Shown here: piece by piece, positions 55,001-64,000 of the stretch
Layout of the letters: every line of letters begins with the position of its first letter
Numbering within the stretch: the first letter of the stretch is position 1
NCBI GenBank assembly: GCA_963989385.1
Contig: OZ022507.1
Span: forward strand, 53,951,400 to 54,015,399
Direction of reading: 5' to 3'
DNA length: 64,000 nt
DNA from: Ctena decussata
Lineage: Eukaryota; Mollusca; Bivalvia; Lucinida; Lucinidae
Notes under the pieces: model-generated
Database searches by the model: none
The model's input: the letters and a program-made list of their open reading frames with translations, nothing else
What the model was told of the DNA's origin: nothing
Position numbers and translations under genes: made by a program

Positions 55001-56413
55001 CACATCTTCAATATGTCTGTAATATCTATGCAAAGTTTCAAATTGATTAGTAATAAATTGTGGAAGGAGTTGATTATACAGTTTTGTCATACTGTTATAG
55101 TCAAAACCCAAAATAATTTCTAAGTTTAAAAAAGCCCGTAATTTTGTCAAAAATTATTTTTTCCTCTTCGAAAAAACACATGCACATCTTCAGTATGTCT
55201 GAAACAACTGTGCAGAGTTTCAAATTGATAGCTTAAAAACTGTGGAAGGAGTTGAATATACAAACTAGCCAGTACCGGTAAAAAATTCTTAGTCCAAAAT
55301 GGTTGTAATTTTTTCAGAAATGAATTTTTTCTCTCCAAAATGGCAGGTGCACATCTTCAATATGCCTGCAACATTTGTTCAAAGTTTCAGATTGATTGCT
55401 AAAAAACTGTAGGTGATTTTGATTATACAAACTTTTAAGGCGAGATGAACAGACAGACGGATGGACAGGGATAAAACATAATGCCCCCCCCCCCCCCTGA
55501 CTATCGTCATGGGGGCATAAAAAGGAAATAGAGAACATATGTCAGTGTAAGACTCAGGCTCCATGCCCACACTTAAAGTAAAAGGTTCCCTGTTGAGCAA
55601 TGGAATATAAACAAAAGTGGGACAATGAACGGGTCCCAGGCTTGTACATTGTATTTTTACCCTTTATTTCTTTAAAATGACCCACTTAATTGATAAACCT
55701 TTTTATATGAATCTCAGGGACATTTTATTTGTTAAAAGTTGGCTACTCACTGTCATTTACAATGACAAAACTGTACTGAGAATCTCATGATAAACTATTA
55801 GTATATATGCATTTCACCACGCATAGAGCTATGGGGCCTTTCTGTAGCAAAATCCAACAGCAACGACTTTCTATACAGAGTAATTTGTTTCTTGATTCCA
55901 TAGCTTACATCACACACTCACAGCATTTGTTATCCTAGGCGTAATGAAACCCTTCAAAATAAGACATGTATTATGTTGATCCGGTATGCCCCATGATTTT
56001 GGAGAAAAAATATGACTTTTTAAAAGTGGTGAGTTTATTGATGCTGAGTATAATATATTGCTATAAGCAACTGTGAGTCAAGACTCTGAATGCAGAAGCA
56101 TTCTCGTAGTATGGGCTCTTCTTTTCTTTCATACATATGCAAGAAAATCGCCTTTATTCAGCAGGGACAGCTCATATACAACCTGGTAGCATTGTTTAAC
56201 TCAATTACTAATGACAACACAGGTGATATGAGACAAATTGCATCAATAATTTTATCTGGGCTAACCTTGCTCTTATCCTAGGATAACTATCCCAGGGATA
56301 GCTATTCCTTGCTTAAACTTCTTTTCTGCAATCCACTTTAGTACTCAGTTCTAACTATCCCAGGATAAGCCTTAGTCAAGGGATAAATTAAAATAGTTTT
56401 GTGCAATCGGCCC
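52007..56413. mobile_element. 4.4-kb terminal-inverted-repeat element, non-autonomous, 3-bp duplication
   Basis: Left end GGCCTGATTGCACAAAGCTA; right end, read inverted, GGGCCGATTGCACAAAACTA. It is flanked by ATT (52004-52006 and 56414-56416). The unoccupied site is readable in the neighbouring tandem unit (57391-57411: ACAAATCGTGTTTCC), which confirms the boundaries. At the left, GGATTGCACA recurs at 52070, 52128 and 52179 as subterminal repeats. No transposase ORF was found; the interior holds other repeats. The TIR style and 3-bp duplication suggest a PIF/Harbinger-type derivative (inference). Confidence 0.8.
53221..55522. repeat. Nested repeat block (TATACCCCC...GGGGGCATA) inside the 4.4-kb element
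   Basis: Starts TTTATACCCCCAAAGG and ends ATGGGGGCATAAAAAGG. Inside are ~120-bp degenerate units ('caaacttcacagaaaggtaaa', 'atgagatggtatgtca', 'caaggtcaatgccacaatca') at 53290-54420. About 180-bp units ('catcttcaatatgtctg', 'gagttgattatacaa', 'gtaattttgtcaaaaat') fill 54440-55440. A second TATACCCC/GGGGTATA hairpin and CCGT-rich tract lie at 53634-53745. Non-coding. Confidence 0.7.
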
Positions 56414-56416
56414 ATT

Positions 56417-57400
56417 GTGTTTCCCCTAATTAGAACCGCCTCGCCTCAATAGTCAGATATCAGAGAATACTATCAATATTCGTGCATGCGCATGCTTGTA
56501 TACTTAAGGACAAAAGTTCTGCACGGATGTTAACATCAGACTGGGCGGATGCCCGGGCTGATCTGAGTCTGCGCTGGGAGCACATTTTTCCTGGTGTCGC
56601 GGCTCATGTATTCTTTTGCCTTTGAGTTCATAATGTGAGGGGTTCTTTACTGGGGGATTGAAGAGGGGATGGAGGACAGAATGGCATATCACGCAGTCTA
56701 ATCACGGCCCCTTAGACGTAACACAACCAGGGTTTTTGCAATGGTTCCAAAATCATATCTATTCACCATTACATGACATTTGGTTTTGCGCACAACAAAA
56801 AACAACAAATGTTACTCTGCTATTATTCAAATATGGTAATCAACGGTATAATTACAGTACGATATTGTAATGATGAATTAACTGATTTGACTCTGTTCGC
56901 GATTAAGTAGGAGCGAGAAGGTCTGGTGGTTAGGCGCTAGGCTACCAATTCAATGGTCGCAGGTTCGACACCCCGCTCGACGGGTCTTTCGAATAAGTTC
57001 TAAAAGCGAAGAAGCCGTCTCCGTATAAATTTGGTGGGACGTTAATTTAACTAGAGGAGCGCCGTGGTCGAGTGTTTAGAGACGCTTGGTTATGGTGCAG
57101 AAAGTCCCGGGAAGACCGTGAGTTCACGGCTCACCGTCGCCATCCGACGACTGGAAAACTCTGTCAACCAAGCAGTGAATGGTAACGTTTTTAAATCAGG
57201 GAAGGATTAGGCAGCGAAAGGAGAGGGCACAGCTCCGTCTTTCATCTGCTGTGCCGAAGATACAGTGGGTTTCTAACCCCACTGCTCCTACAGCTATTAG
57301 GCTGTGGGAAACTTTTATCGTTTTAATTTAATGATCCAGATAAGCAAAGGATGCATGAATATTTTTGGGATAACATACCATTTTCTCCATAAAACAAATC
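56417..57400. repeat. Tandem duplicate unit B (~984 bp)
   Basis: Begins GTGTTTCCCCTAATTAGAAC, the same as 57401. It contains half a fold-back element (about 56530-56611), the 'gtgaggggttctttactggg' block, and the two tRNA-like heads (about 56905-56985 and 57059-57135). It ends in 'attttctccataaaacaaat', as does 52003. Confidence 0.85.
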
Positions 57401-57830
57401 GTGTTTCCCCTAATTAGAACCGCCTCGCCTCAATAGTCAGATATAAGAGAATACTATCAATATTCGTTTATGCGCACGCATGTATACTTATGGACAAAAG
57501 TTCTGCACATATGTTAACATCAGACTGGGCGGATGTCCAGACTGATCTGAGTCTGCGCTGGGCGCACAACCACTTTTTTTTTTCGTGTCGCGGTTCATGT
57601 ACTATTTTGCCTTTGAGTTCATAATGTGAGGGTTTTTTTTCTTGGGGGACTGGGGAGGGGATGGAGGACAGAATGGCAAACAATGCACGCTAATCACGGC
57701 TCCTAAGACGTAACACTACCAGGGTTTACACTGGTTCCAGAAACATGTCTGTTCACCAATAAATGTCATCTGGGTTTGCGGAACTACATAACAACAAATG
57801 TTACCCTGATATATATTCAAATCCGTGCAG
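57401..57830. repeat. Tandem duplicate unit C (truncated)
   Basis: Repeats the first ~430 bp of unit B (half fold-back, 'gtgagggtttttttt', 'aacactaccagggtttacactgg') and then diverges after 'aacaaatgttaccctgat'. Confidence 0.8.
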
Positions 57831-58259
57831 AACTTTTGTCCTTAAGTATATTAGTTCTATTTTGTTATACGCACATCCGAATAGGTCTGCTACAGACCCA
57901 CCCTTAGAGCACACGCGAATGTTGGATTTGATGTGGAGATTCGTTAAAAAAAAACGCCAAAATGGGATTTGAACCTGTTATCAAGGAAGATTTTCACCAC
58001 ACGCTTACATGTATGATTTCCAATCTGTGCTTTATTTGTAATGATCACAAGATGCTATCTTTTAAACGAATCGTGACTTTGTAGCACATGCGCTGTGGAA
58101 CATATGCAGAAGAAATAAACAAAATAACAAACTCCTGTTTGTCAAAACATATTTCTCATTAAAAGTGGTACATTTTATATACGGTGACCTTTTTAAGCTT
58201 AACTAGGGTGCTTTCTTCCCAGTTTGTACAACTTAAGCTAAACGTTGGTCTGGCCGCAG
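57831..58259. other. No gene seen
   Basis: AT-rich. A reverse box-B-like GGGATTTGAACC near 57963 may be a SINE remnant. Confidence 0.35.
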
Positions 58260-58800
58260 ACAATGTTTGAAAATTCTCTACTGCTGAGATAGGAATCTGA
58301 CCGTCGGAAGAGAGAGATTAATAGAATCTATAATGGGCTGAGACCGAGACAAGGAAATCTCAGGCTGGTTTTCAGATTATTTAGTCTTATGCGAGGCTTG
58401 CCGAGCATAAGACTTAAATCATGTGGAAACGAGCCTGAGATTTTCTTGTCGAGACCTCAGTCCCTTCATTGATTATTTTTCTTACCCATTAGATTTCATA
58501 AAACAGAATATTCATTTAATTCTTAACTTCTTGTTAATGCCATTTCTAAAAACTTCAAGCTAGTTTTCTATTAATACACAAGTAGTTTTGACAAGTCTGT
58601 TAATTTAACTTTGTGCATGCATTTTTTCATGACTGGCAGCTGATCAGAAATCTACATTATCTTTAACACTTCATGTACATCACTGGCCGTCGGTTGCGTA
58701 TTCTGCATGCAGTTTACATGACAGGTACCAAATGGATTCGTTGAAATTTAGCAAATGGATTTGTTGAAATTTAAAAGTGTGTAATTAAATGGGCTATTTT
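58260..58800. repeat. Dispersed element with hairpin, related (inverted) to 21640-22290
   Basis: A strong hairpin (GGGCTGAGACCGAGACAAGG...and mirrored CTTGTCGAGACCTCAGTCCC, about 58333-58474) encloses mirrored 'cttatgcgaggcttgccgagcataag'. Flanking sequence matches the 22-kb copy in reverse order. Confidence 0.65.
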
Positions 58801-58849
58801 ATATATACTGACACAAATAAGAAACGTCCACTTTACATTTGCGAGAGAG

Positions 58850-59015
58850 TGAGCCAGTGAAGGAAAATCGGGTTAACGTCCCACCAACAACTAAGTCATA
58901 TGGAGACGGGACCTCGGTTTAAAGTCTCATCCGAGAGACAGGAGAAGCGGGAGATCGATCTTGCGACCCCTGGATTTGTAGTCCGGAGTGTTCTCCACTA
59001 CACCACAGCCGCTCC
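58850..59015 (-). repeat. tRNA-derived SINE, different family
   Basis: Read on the minus strand: GGAGCGGCTGTGGTGTAGTG (box A-like), CTCCGGACTACAAATCCAGG, GGTCGCAAGATCGATCTCCC. The body contains 'ctccatatgacttagttgttggtgggacg'. The head resembles a tRNA with an ACA-type anticodon arm, but box B is altered. Confidence 0.55.
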
Positions 59016-60821
59016 TTTACATTTGTATCTGTTAATTCAAAAGGCATACAGGGATTTCATTCAAATATTTTGCTTTAAAACGTAAATTATTTAGCAATGG
59101 TATGCGCTATTCGAACAACCTTAGCGCCAAAGACTACTCCGCAAGCACCAGTACCCAAATTTCAAAAGTCACAAAATCAATATCTCGTGTGTTCTTCATG
59201 TTTTACGCACCGCAGCACATCCCAGCATCACTGAACAGACACGCTGCTTAAATTTTATGCGAGCTAGATATATTTCTTGCTGTCACGACCACTGGCATAA
59301 ATCTGTCACGTAAAGTGAAGTCACACACAAAACGTCGATCGCGAATATGCGTAGATACACGCATCAATTTGAAAGTCATTGACTTACATGTAGGACTACT
59401 TCCAAATTCATTTCTAGCCAACATTGGTATCGAAATCAGCACAATTCAGCATCGCAGCAAGTTTGTTACAGAAAATACTGGATACATTTTCTGTAAAGGG
59501 TGGGGTAATTAGCGCAGATTTTACCCGAATTTCAGATTTCCGCCTTGATTTTCAGATTCAAGAAATTTCAGACACAAGAATAGCCGATTAAAACAAAATC
59601 TGTGTAAAAAATGAAAGGTTATGGAGATATGGAAGTTCAAAAATTATTTAATTTAAAGGTAGTAAATTTCATAACTCTTAGACTTTGGGCTACTTTCTCA
59701 TTCGCGCATATGACACTTTGTTGGTTTTGTCGTGTCGCGGACTCAGTTATGTTTTCTGCCATTTTTTAACGGAATACACTTTTATGATTTCCTCTTTTCT
59801 ATGAGGACGAGGTTCTTCTACATCAGAGTTACGCTTAGAGGAAAGACTAGTCTAGTTCCTTCCCTTAGACGGTTTTCGCCGCTTTAGGGCAACAAGTCCA
59901 AAGACAATTAACGGGCACAATCGAATAGAGAGTTGTCTACCCTTAGCTTTGCGCATGCGTGAAACCTTTAGACATGATTACATGCTGATTTTATTTAAGG
60001 CCATGTTACACTATCAAACTTCTTTGATATCAAGAACATATTTGATAAAACACTGTGTTGCTTATTTAGTTAATTTTTCTTTATTTATTATTGTTCAAAT
60101 GAAACGCTTGATTCAATAATGATGCCACACTGTCAAATATTTAGCCTCAAAACTTGGTGGGCGCATCATTGTTCATCAAAAAGGCCGGAACGCTTAAAAT
60201 ATTATAATAACAAAGTGTTTGTGTTAATGTCAGCAAAAAAGATGTTTTATAATAAAACCTTCCAGACCCTGTTTAACACGAGTGATGCAGGTGCAGGTTC
60301 TAAATTGCATCCTTATCATCATTCGCTTGTTAAGAAATATTTGGGGGTGGGGGGGGGGGGGATTTGACCGGTTCTATCGCCATCCAATGTTTGTTAGCTT
60401 CTTTGAAATGCATTTAAGATTGTTTTATTATACAGTGAAAATTCTGACTGGCGTTGCGAGAAATTGAAGATAATGCCATGTGCGAACAATAAACACTAGT
60501 CCTGAAAATGGATAGGTACACTTTCAGGGGAAAAAACTTAGCCACGTTTATATTTGCCTTCCTTCTGTAATAGTAAACTCTGAAAGGAGCAAATTCTTTC
60601 CTGTAAGAGTACATTTCTTTTGGAATGACTATACATTCTTCCGGAAAGCAAATAGACAGTTTGGCGGAAAAATCATATAGGTATGCCCATACACTGTCAT
60701 ACACATAGAGGTATGCCCAAACACAAAGAGGTATGCCCATACACTGTCAAACAGCCTGCGAAACTTTGCTCAGATTTCGCAAATACTTAGTTTATCATGC
60801 GTCAATGCACAATTATAATGT
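59016..60821. other. No gene seen
   Basis: AT-rich with an orphan fold-back tail 'ttggttttgtcgtgtcgcgg' (about 59720-59742), a poly-G run (60341-60361) and small repeats of 'gaggtatgcccatacactgtca' (60679-60750). Short ORFs have no recognisable features. Confidence 0.4.
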
Positions 60822-61450
60822 GAGCCGCGACGCGAGAAAACCAACAAAGTGGATGTGCGCCCAGCGCAGACTCAGATCAGCCTGGGCATCCGCCCAGTCT
60901 GACCAGACTCTTTTCTGATTGCTTAAAGGGTAGCTAAGGGTCTCTGCTACCGCCCTGTGGACAGCGAAGACTCTGATCAGACTGGGCAGATGCCCAGGCT
61001 GATCGGAGTCTGCGCTAGGCGCACAACCACTTTGTTGTTGTTGTTTTTTCTCGTGTCGCGTCTCGTGTTCTTTCGCCTTTGAGTTCATAATGTGAGGGGT
61101 TCTTCACTAGGGGATCGGGGAGGGGATGGAGGACAGAATGGCAAATCATACAGTCCAATCACGGCTCCTAAGACGTCACACAACCAGGGTTTTACACTGG
61201 TTCCAAATCGTATCTGTTCACCATTACATGACATCTGGTTTTGCGCACAACAAAAACAACAAATGTTACCCTGCTATTATTCAAATATGGTAATCAACGG
61301 TATAATTACAGTACGACATTGTGATGAAGAATTTACTGATTTTACTCTGTTCGCGATTATACTTTATTTAGGGGCGAGGAGGTCTAATGCTTAGGCGCTA
61401 GGCTACCTATCCAATCGTCGCAGGTTCGACTCCCCGCTCTACATGTCTTT
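60822..61450. repeat. Composite repeat copy: fold-back copy 6 plus first tRNA-like SINE head
   Basis: The fold-back element 60822-61064 is followed by 'ataatgtgaggggttcttca', 'caaccagggttttacactgg' and the tRNA-like GGCGCTAGGCTACC / GGTTCGACTCCC block (about 61371-61435). It ends there, without the second head. Confidence 0.8.
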
Positions 61451-63037
61451 CGCAAGAGCAACAAATCCATTCATTTGAAAAATCGATATTTTGTTAGTAA
61501 GTACAACACGTAGATACATGTATAGGAGATAACGGGAATCCCCGGAGTGACGTCATCGGATGATCACGTGGGAACATTGGTTGGCAAAAGATAGCGACAG
61601 ACAGTGGTCTAATATGGAATTTTGCTGAAAATTTACCGCTGAACGTGCGTGAAATATACTTTGGAAGGCTTCGAATAAATAGCGACCGATGAAACCTTTG
61701 CGAATATTGTCACAATCGGTTGTCTCCCGAAAAAAAGGGAGTTATTCAATTAGTTAATTTTATGTTATTATTCGGTCCGTATTTAATTACTTAATTTACT
61801 TAATTACTCGGTCCGGAACCGGACTGTTTCTCTGAATAACTTCGACTGAAAAAGAAATAATTAAATAAAATAGAAATAAATCGGAGGTACTGAATAATAA
61901 TATTTTAACCTTTTTCGACGATCACGGAGATTTGAAAACATAACAGGGGTAATAGGAAATGAAATACACAATAAACTATAGAAACTAGAAACTAATGAGA
62001 ACTAAAGCAAAATTAACAAAAAATCACCATCTGCTCTAGGGACAAGAACATTTAAAAAATAAATGAGTAAATAAATTAAAATTCATGCTTGCGATTATAA
62101 AATGGTAAAGGATAATATCAAACAGAACCTTTAATGTTTTGAAATGGCTATCAGTAATTACCACATATTTAGTCCGAGCTCATGACATCTAAACAACAAT
62201 TCTCTCTCTCTCTTTCTCTCACTCTGATTGTTTGCCCGTGATATTATATGAAGGGAAAAATATATCAATATCAATTAATTGTAATAATCGAGTTTTATTT
62301 GATGTGTAAATTAGCTGCACCGCCAACACAGTTTGTTTATTGAATCTGAAATTGTCACAATTGGACACCGGCGGCTTACTTTGAAATGTGATAATTAAAG
62401 ACATCCCTTATCAAAACACCCGCCGAATACCGCGTCATTCACTTACAAACAATTAACAACCGGTTTAAGTTCAGAAAATGTACAGACACAAATATTTTTA
62501 ATTAAAGCATCCATGATCAAACGTACATCTCAAAGCACTTCATCATGTGGAACCAATTTAAAAAATGCATTATGAGTGACAATAAAACAATATTTCACAT
62601 TTAGATACTCACTCTTCTCAGCGTCATCATTAAATATAAAAAAAACATGCATCATAATGCGCAAAATACAAGGCATGATCAAATACATATTTTAACATCG
62701 ACCCCTTAACGTTCAATATCGCCTGAGTGACTATCGACTTCTTGCCAACCAGCCTGGGGAATACCCTTGCAATCCTTATCGATGACGTCACCGCGTTTTC
62801 TCCTATACAGGTGAACTGCGGGGTTTTCGAGCATAAACATTAAGAATTTTTTAAAACATAGTTAAATTCCCCTAATTATTTCTACATCTCTCCTGTTAAA
62901 ATATATATCTAAAGAAAGAATAATTATTGCAGATTTCGAATCCGTTTGCATAAATTATGTAACTTTATATATAAAAATGATTTCGCGAAATAAATAGAGA
63001 TGCCCCTGCATTTTAGTGCATTGTACTATATAAGTAA
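61451..63037. other. No gene seen
   Basis: AT-rich sequence with TTAATTACTTAATTTACTTAA-type runs (61780-61800), a CT tract at 62199-62220 and no convincing exon. Short ORFs are uncharacteristic. Confidence 0.4.
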
Positions 63038-63183
63038 GCCATTTGAGGGGTTATGTTTACAACCTAAAAATCCCCCAATTCAATATTAACATAAAATTAT
63101 GAAAACACAAGCCATTTCAGGGGTTATGTTTACAACCCAAAAATCCCCCAATTTAATATTAACATAAAATTATGGAAAAAAAA
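63038..63183. repeat. Two-copy 73-bp tandem repeat
   Basis: 'gccatttgaggggttatgtt' and 'cccccaattcaatattaaca' recur 73 bp later with few changes. Confidence 0.85.
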
Positions 63184-64000
63184 CCAATCAAAACACTGAA
63201 GAAGAATTGAATTTTAAGAGCCTGGATGCATAAAAAGTCGGTGTTCATTGATGATTTTATAATATCGTATGAAACGTGTCTTTCCTATACAATTCAACAC
63301 ATTTCCCGCAGTTGATTGTGTTGATACGTGTTAAAGCAAATGATGAGATAAGATGCGATTGCATATTGGAAAACACAATATTATCTATATCTATTTATCT
63401 ATTTATTTACTTGTTTATTTTTTTATGGTTCTTCCAGTTACCTGTTGTGATGGGATTCTGAGCTAATTATTTAACACTTTCAAGAAGCTTATACAAGTCT
63501 CTTTTCATTTGCCGTAACAGCCAGAATATTCATTCAAAGTGACATTCTTGGGGACCAATGAAGCAGGGTACTATTTGCGTGCAAAATATCTTGAAGGTGT
63601 TCACAACCAATTGAGGAAACAACGGTGGAATAATTCCTATTTCAGAACAGTTTACGAGAAAACAAGGCAAAGTCATATGAATCTATTGGAAAGTGACTGA
63701 AATGATAATAAGTCTCCCTTTTTTTCACTGCATTTTCATTCTCACTCGATGTAAACGATGGCTAGCTACTCATATGCAGTATCATCTGGTAATGAATGAA
63801 GATGGTGAACAAAGCTAAAGAGAATAACAGAAAGAAAAAAAATCAGTTCTCGCGAGAGAAATGCAACATTTCGATGCGAAAAGTTTCGGATGTTTGCAAC
63901 AAATGACTGTATGGACGATGGGAGATAACTCTATTTAAACATGGAGCTCAGTAGTACATTTTATAAAAAGCATCTTCCTGGCAGGCACATGACGTCCAAA
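63184..64000. other. No gene seen
   Basis: AT-rich, with a TTTA/ATCT-type run near 63383-63425. Nothing else recognised. Confidence 0.4.

Noticed and set aside
55314..55600. Minus-strand ORFs of 73-74 codons
   Set aside because: They lie in the degenerate ~180-bp repeats of the nested block and repeat each other's sequence.

Overview
The window looks like eukaryotic, non-model animal DNA, most likely from a marine bivalve mollusc. This is inferred from AT-rich, intron-rich sequence, dense fold-back (MITE-like) repeats, tRNA-derived SINEs, a CR1/Jockey-type retrotransposon carrying a 2A peptide, and a complete Maverick/Polinton. No bacterial operon or rRNA was found.

Layout. (1) 0.7-13 kb, minus strand: the first two coding exons of a host secreted DNase I-like gene (12951-12664 and 837-749), separated by an ~11.8 kb intron. 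The intron holds an intact-looking non-LTR retrotransposon (about 2.9-7.0 kb, plus strand) and many small palindromic repeats. The remaining exons lie off the left edge. (2) 13-29 kb: repeats only. A dead non-LTR retrotransposon (minus strand) is split by a 4.7 kb terminal-inverted-repeat element at 15360-20072. SINEs, MITEs, tandem duplications and a 91-bp perfect palindrome follow. (3) 29158-48024: a complete 18.9 kb Polinton with identical 265-bp terminal inverted repeats and a perfect 6-bp target duplication (TACATA). (4) 48-64 kb: more nested repeats, including a 4.4 kb element (52007-56413) inserted at a junction of a ~1 kb tandem duplication, for which the empty site can be read in the neighbouring copy.

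The Polinton has a virion/replication block on the minus strand, from 42133 down to 29783. In transcription order it holds protein-primed DNA polymerase B (split by a -1 frameshift), packaging ATPase, small basic virion-type proteins, a conserved unknown protein, integrase with a chromodomain, a small membrane protein, penton, a pVI/pX-like protein, the double-jelly-roll major capsid protein, a Cys/His protein, and an adenain-type protease. Many of these genes overlap or abut. An accessory block (43.5-47.7 kb) holds unrecognised genes, a four-knuckle CCHC protein, and three small genes (64, 109 and 135 aa).

The most striking signal is at the 3' ends of these three small genes. Each stop codon is followed, 24-28 nt later, by a 6-bp stem/UUUC-loop hairpin with compensatory base changes, and then by a purine-rich AAAGA-type element. 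This is the layout of replication-dependent histone mRNA 3' ends (SLBP/U7 type), here on genes that do not look like histones. Two of the three are a divergent pair sharing a symmetrical promoter. The inference is that the element ties a set of regulatory-looking genes to host S phase by mimicking histone mRNA processing.
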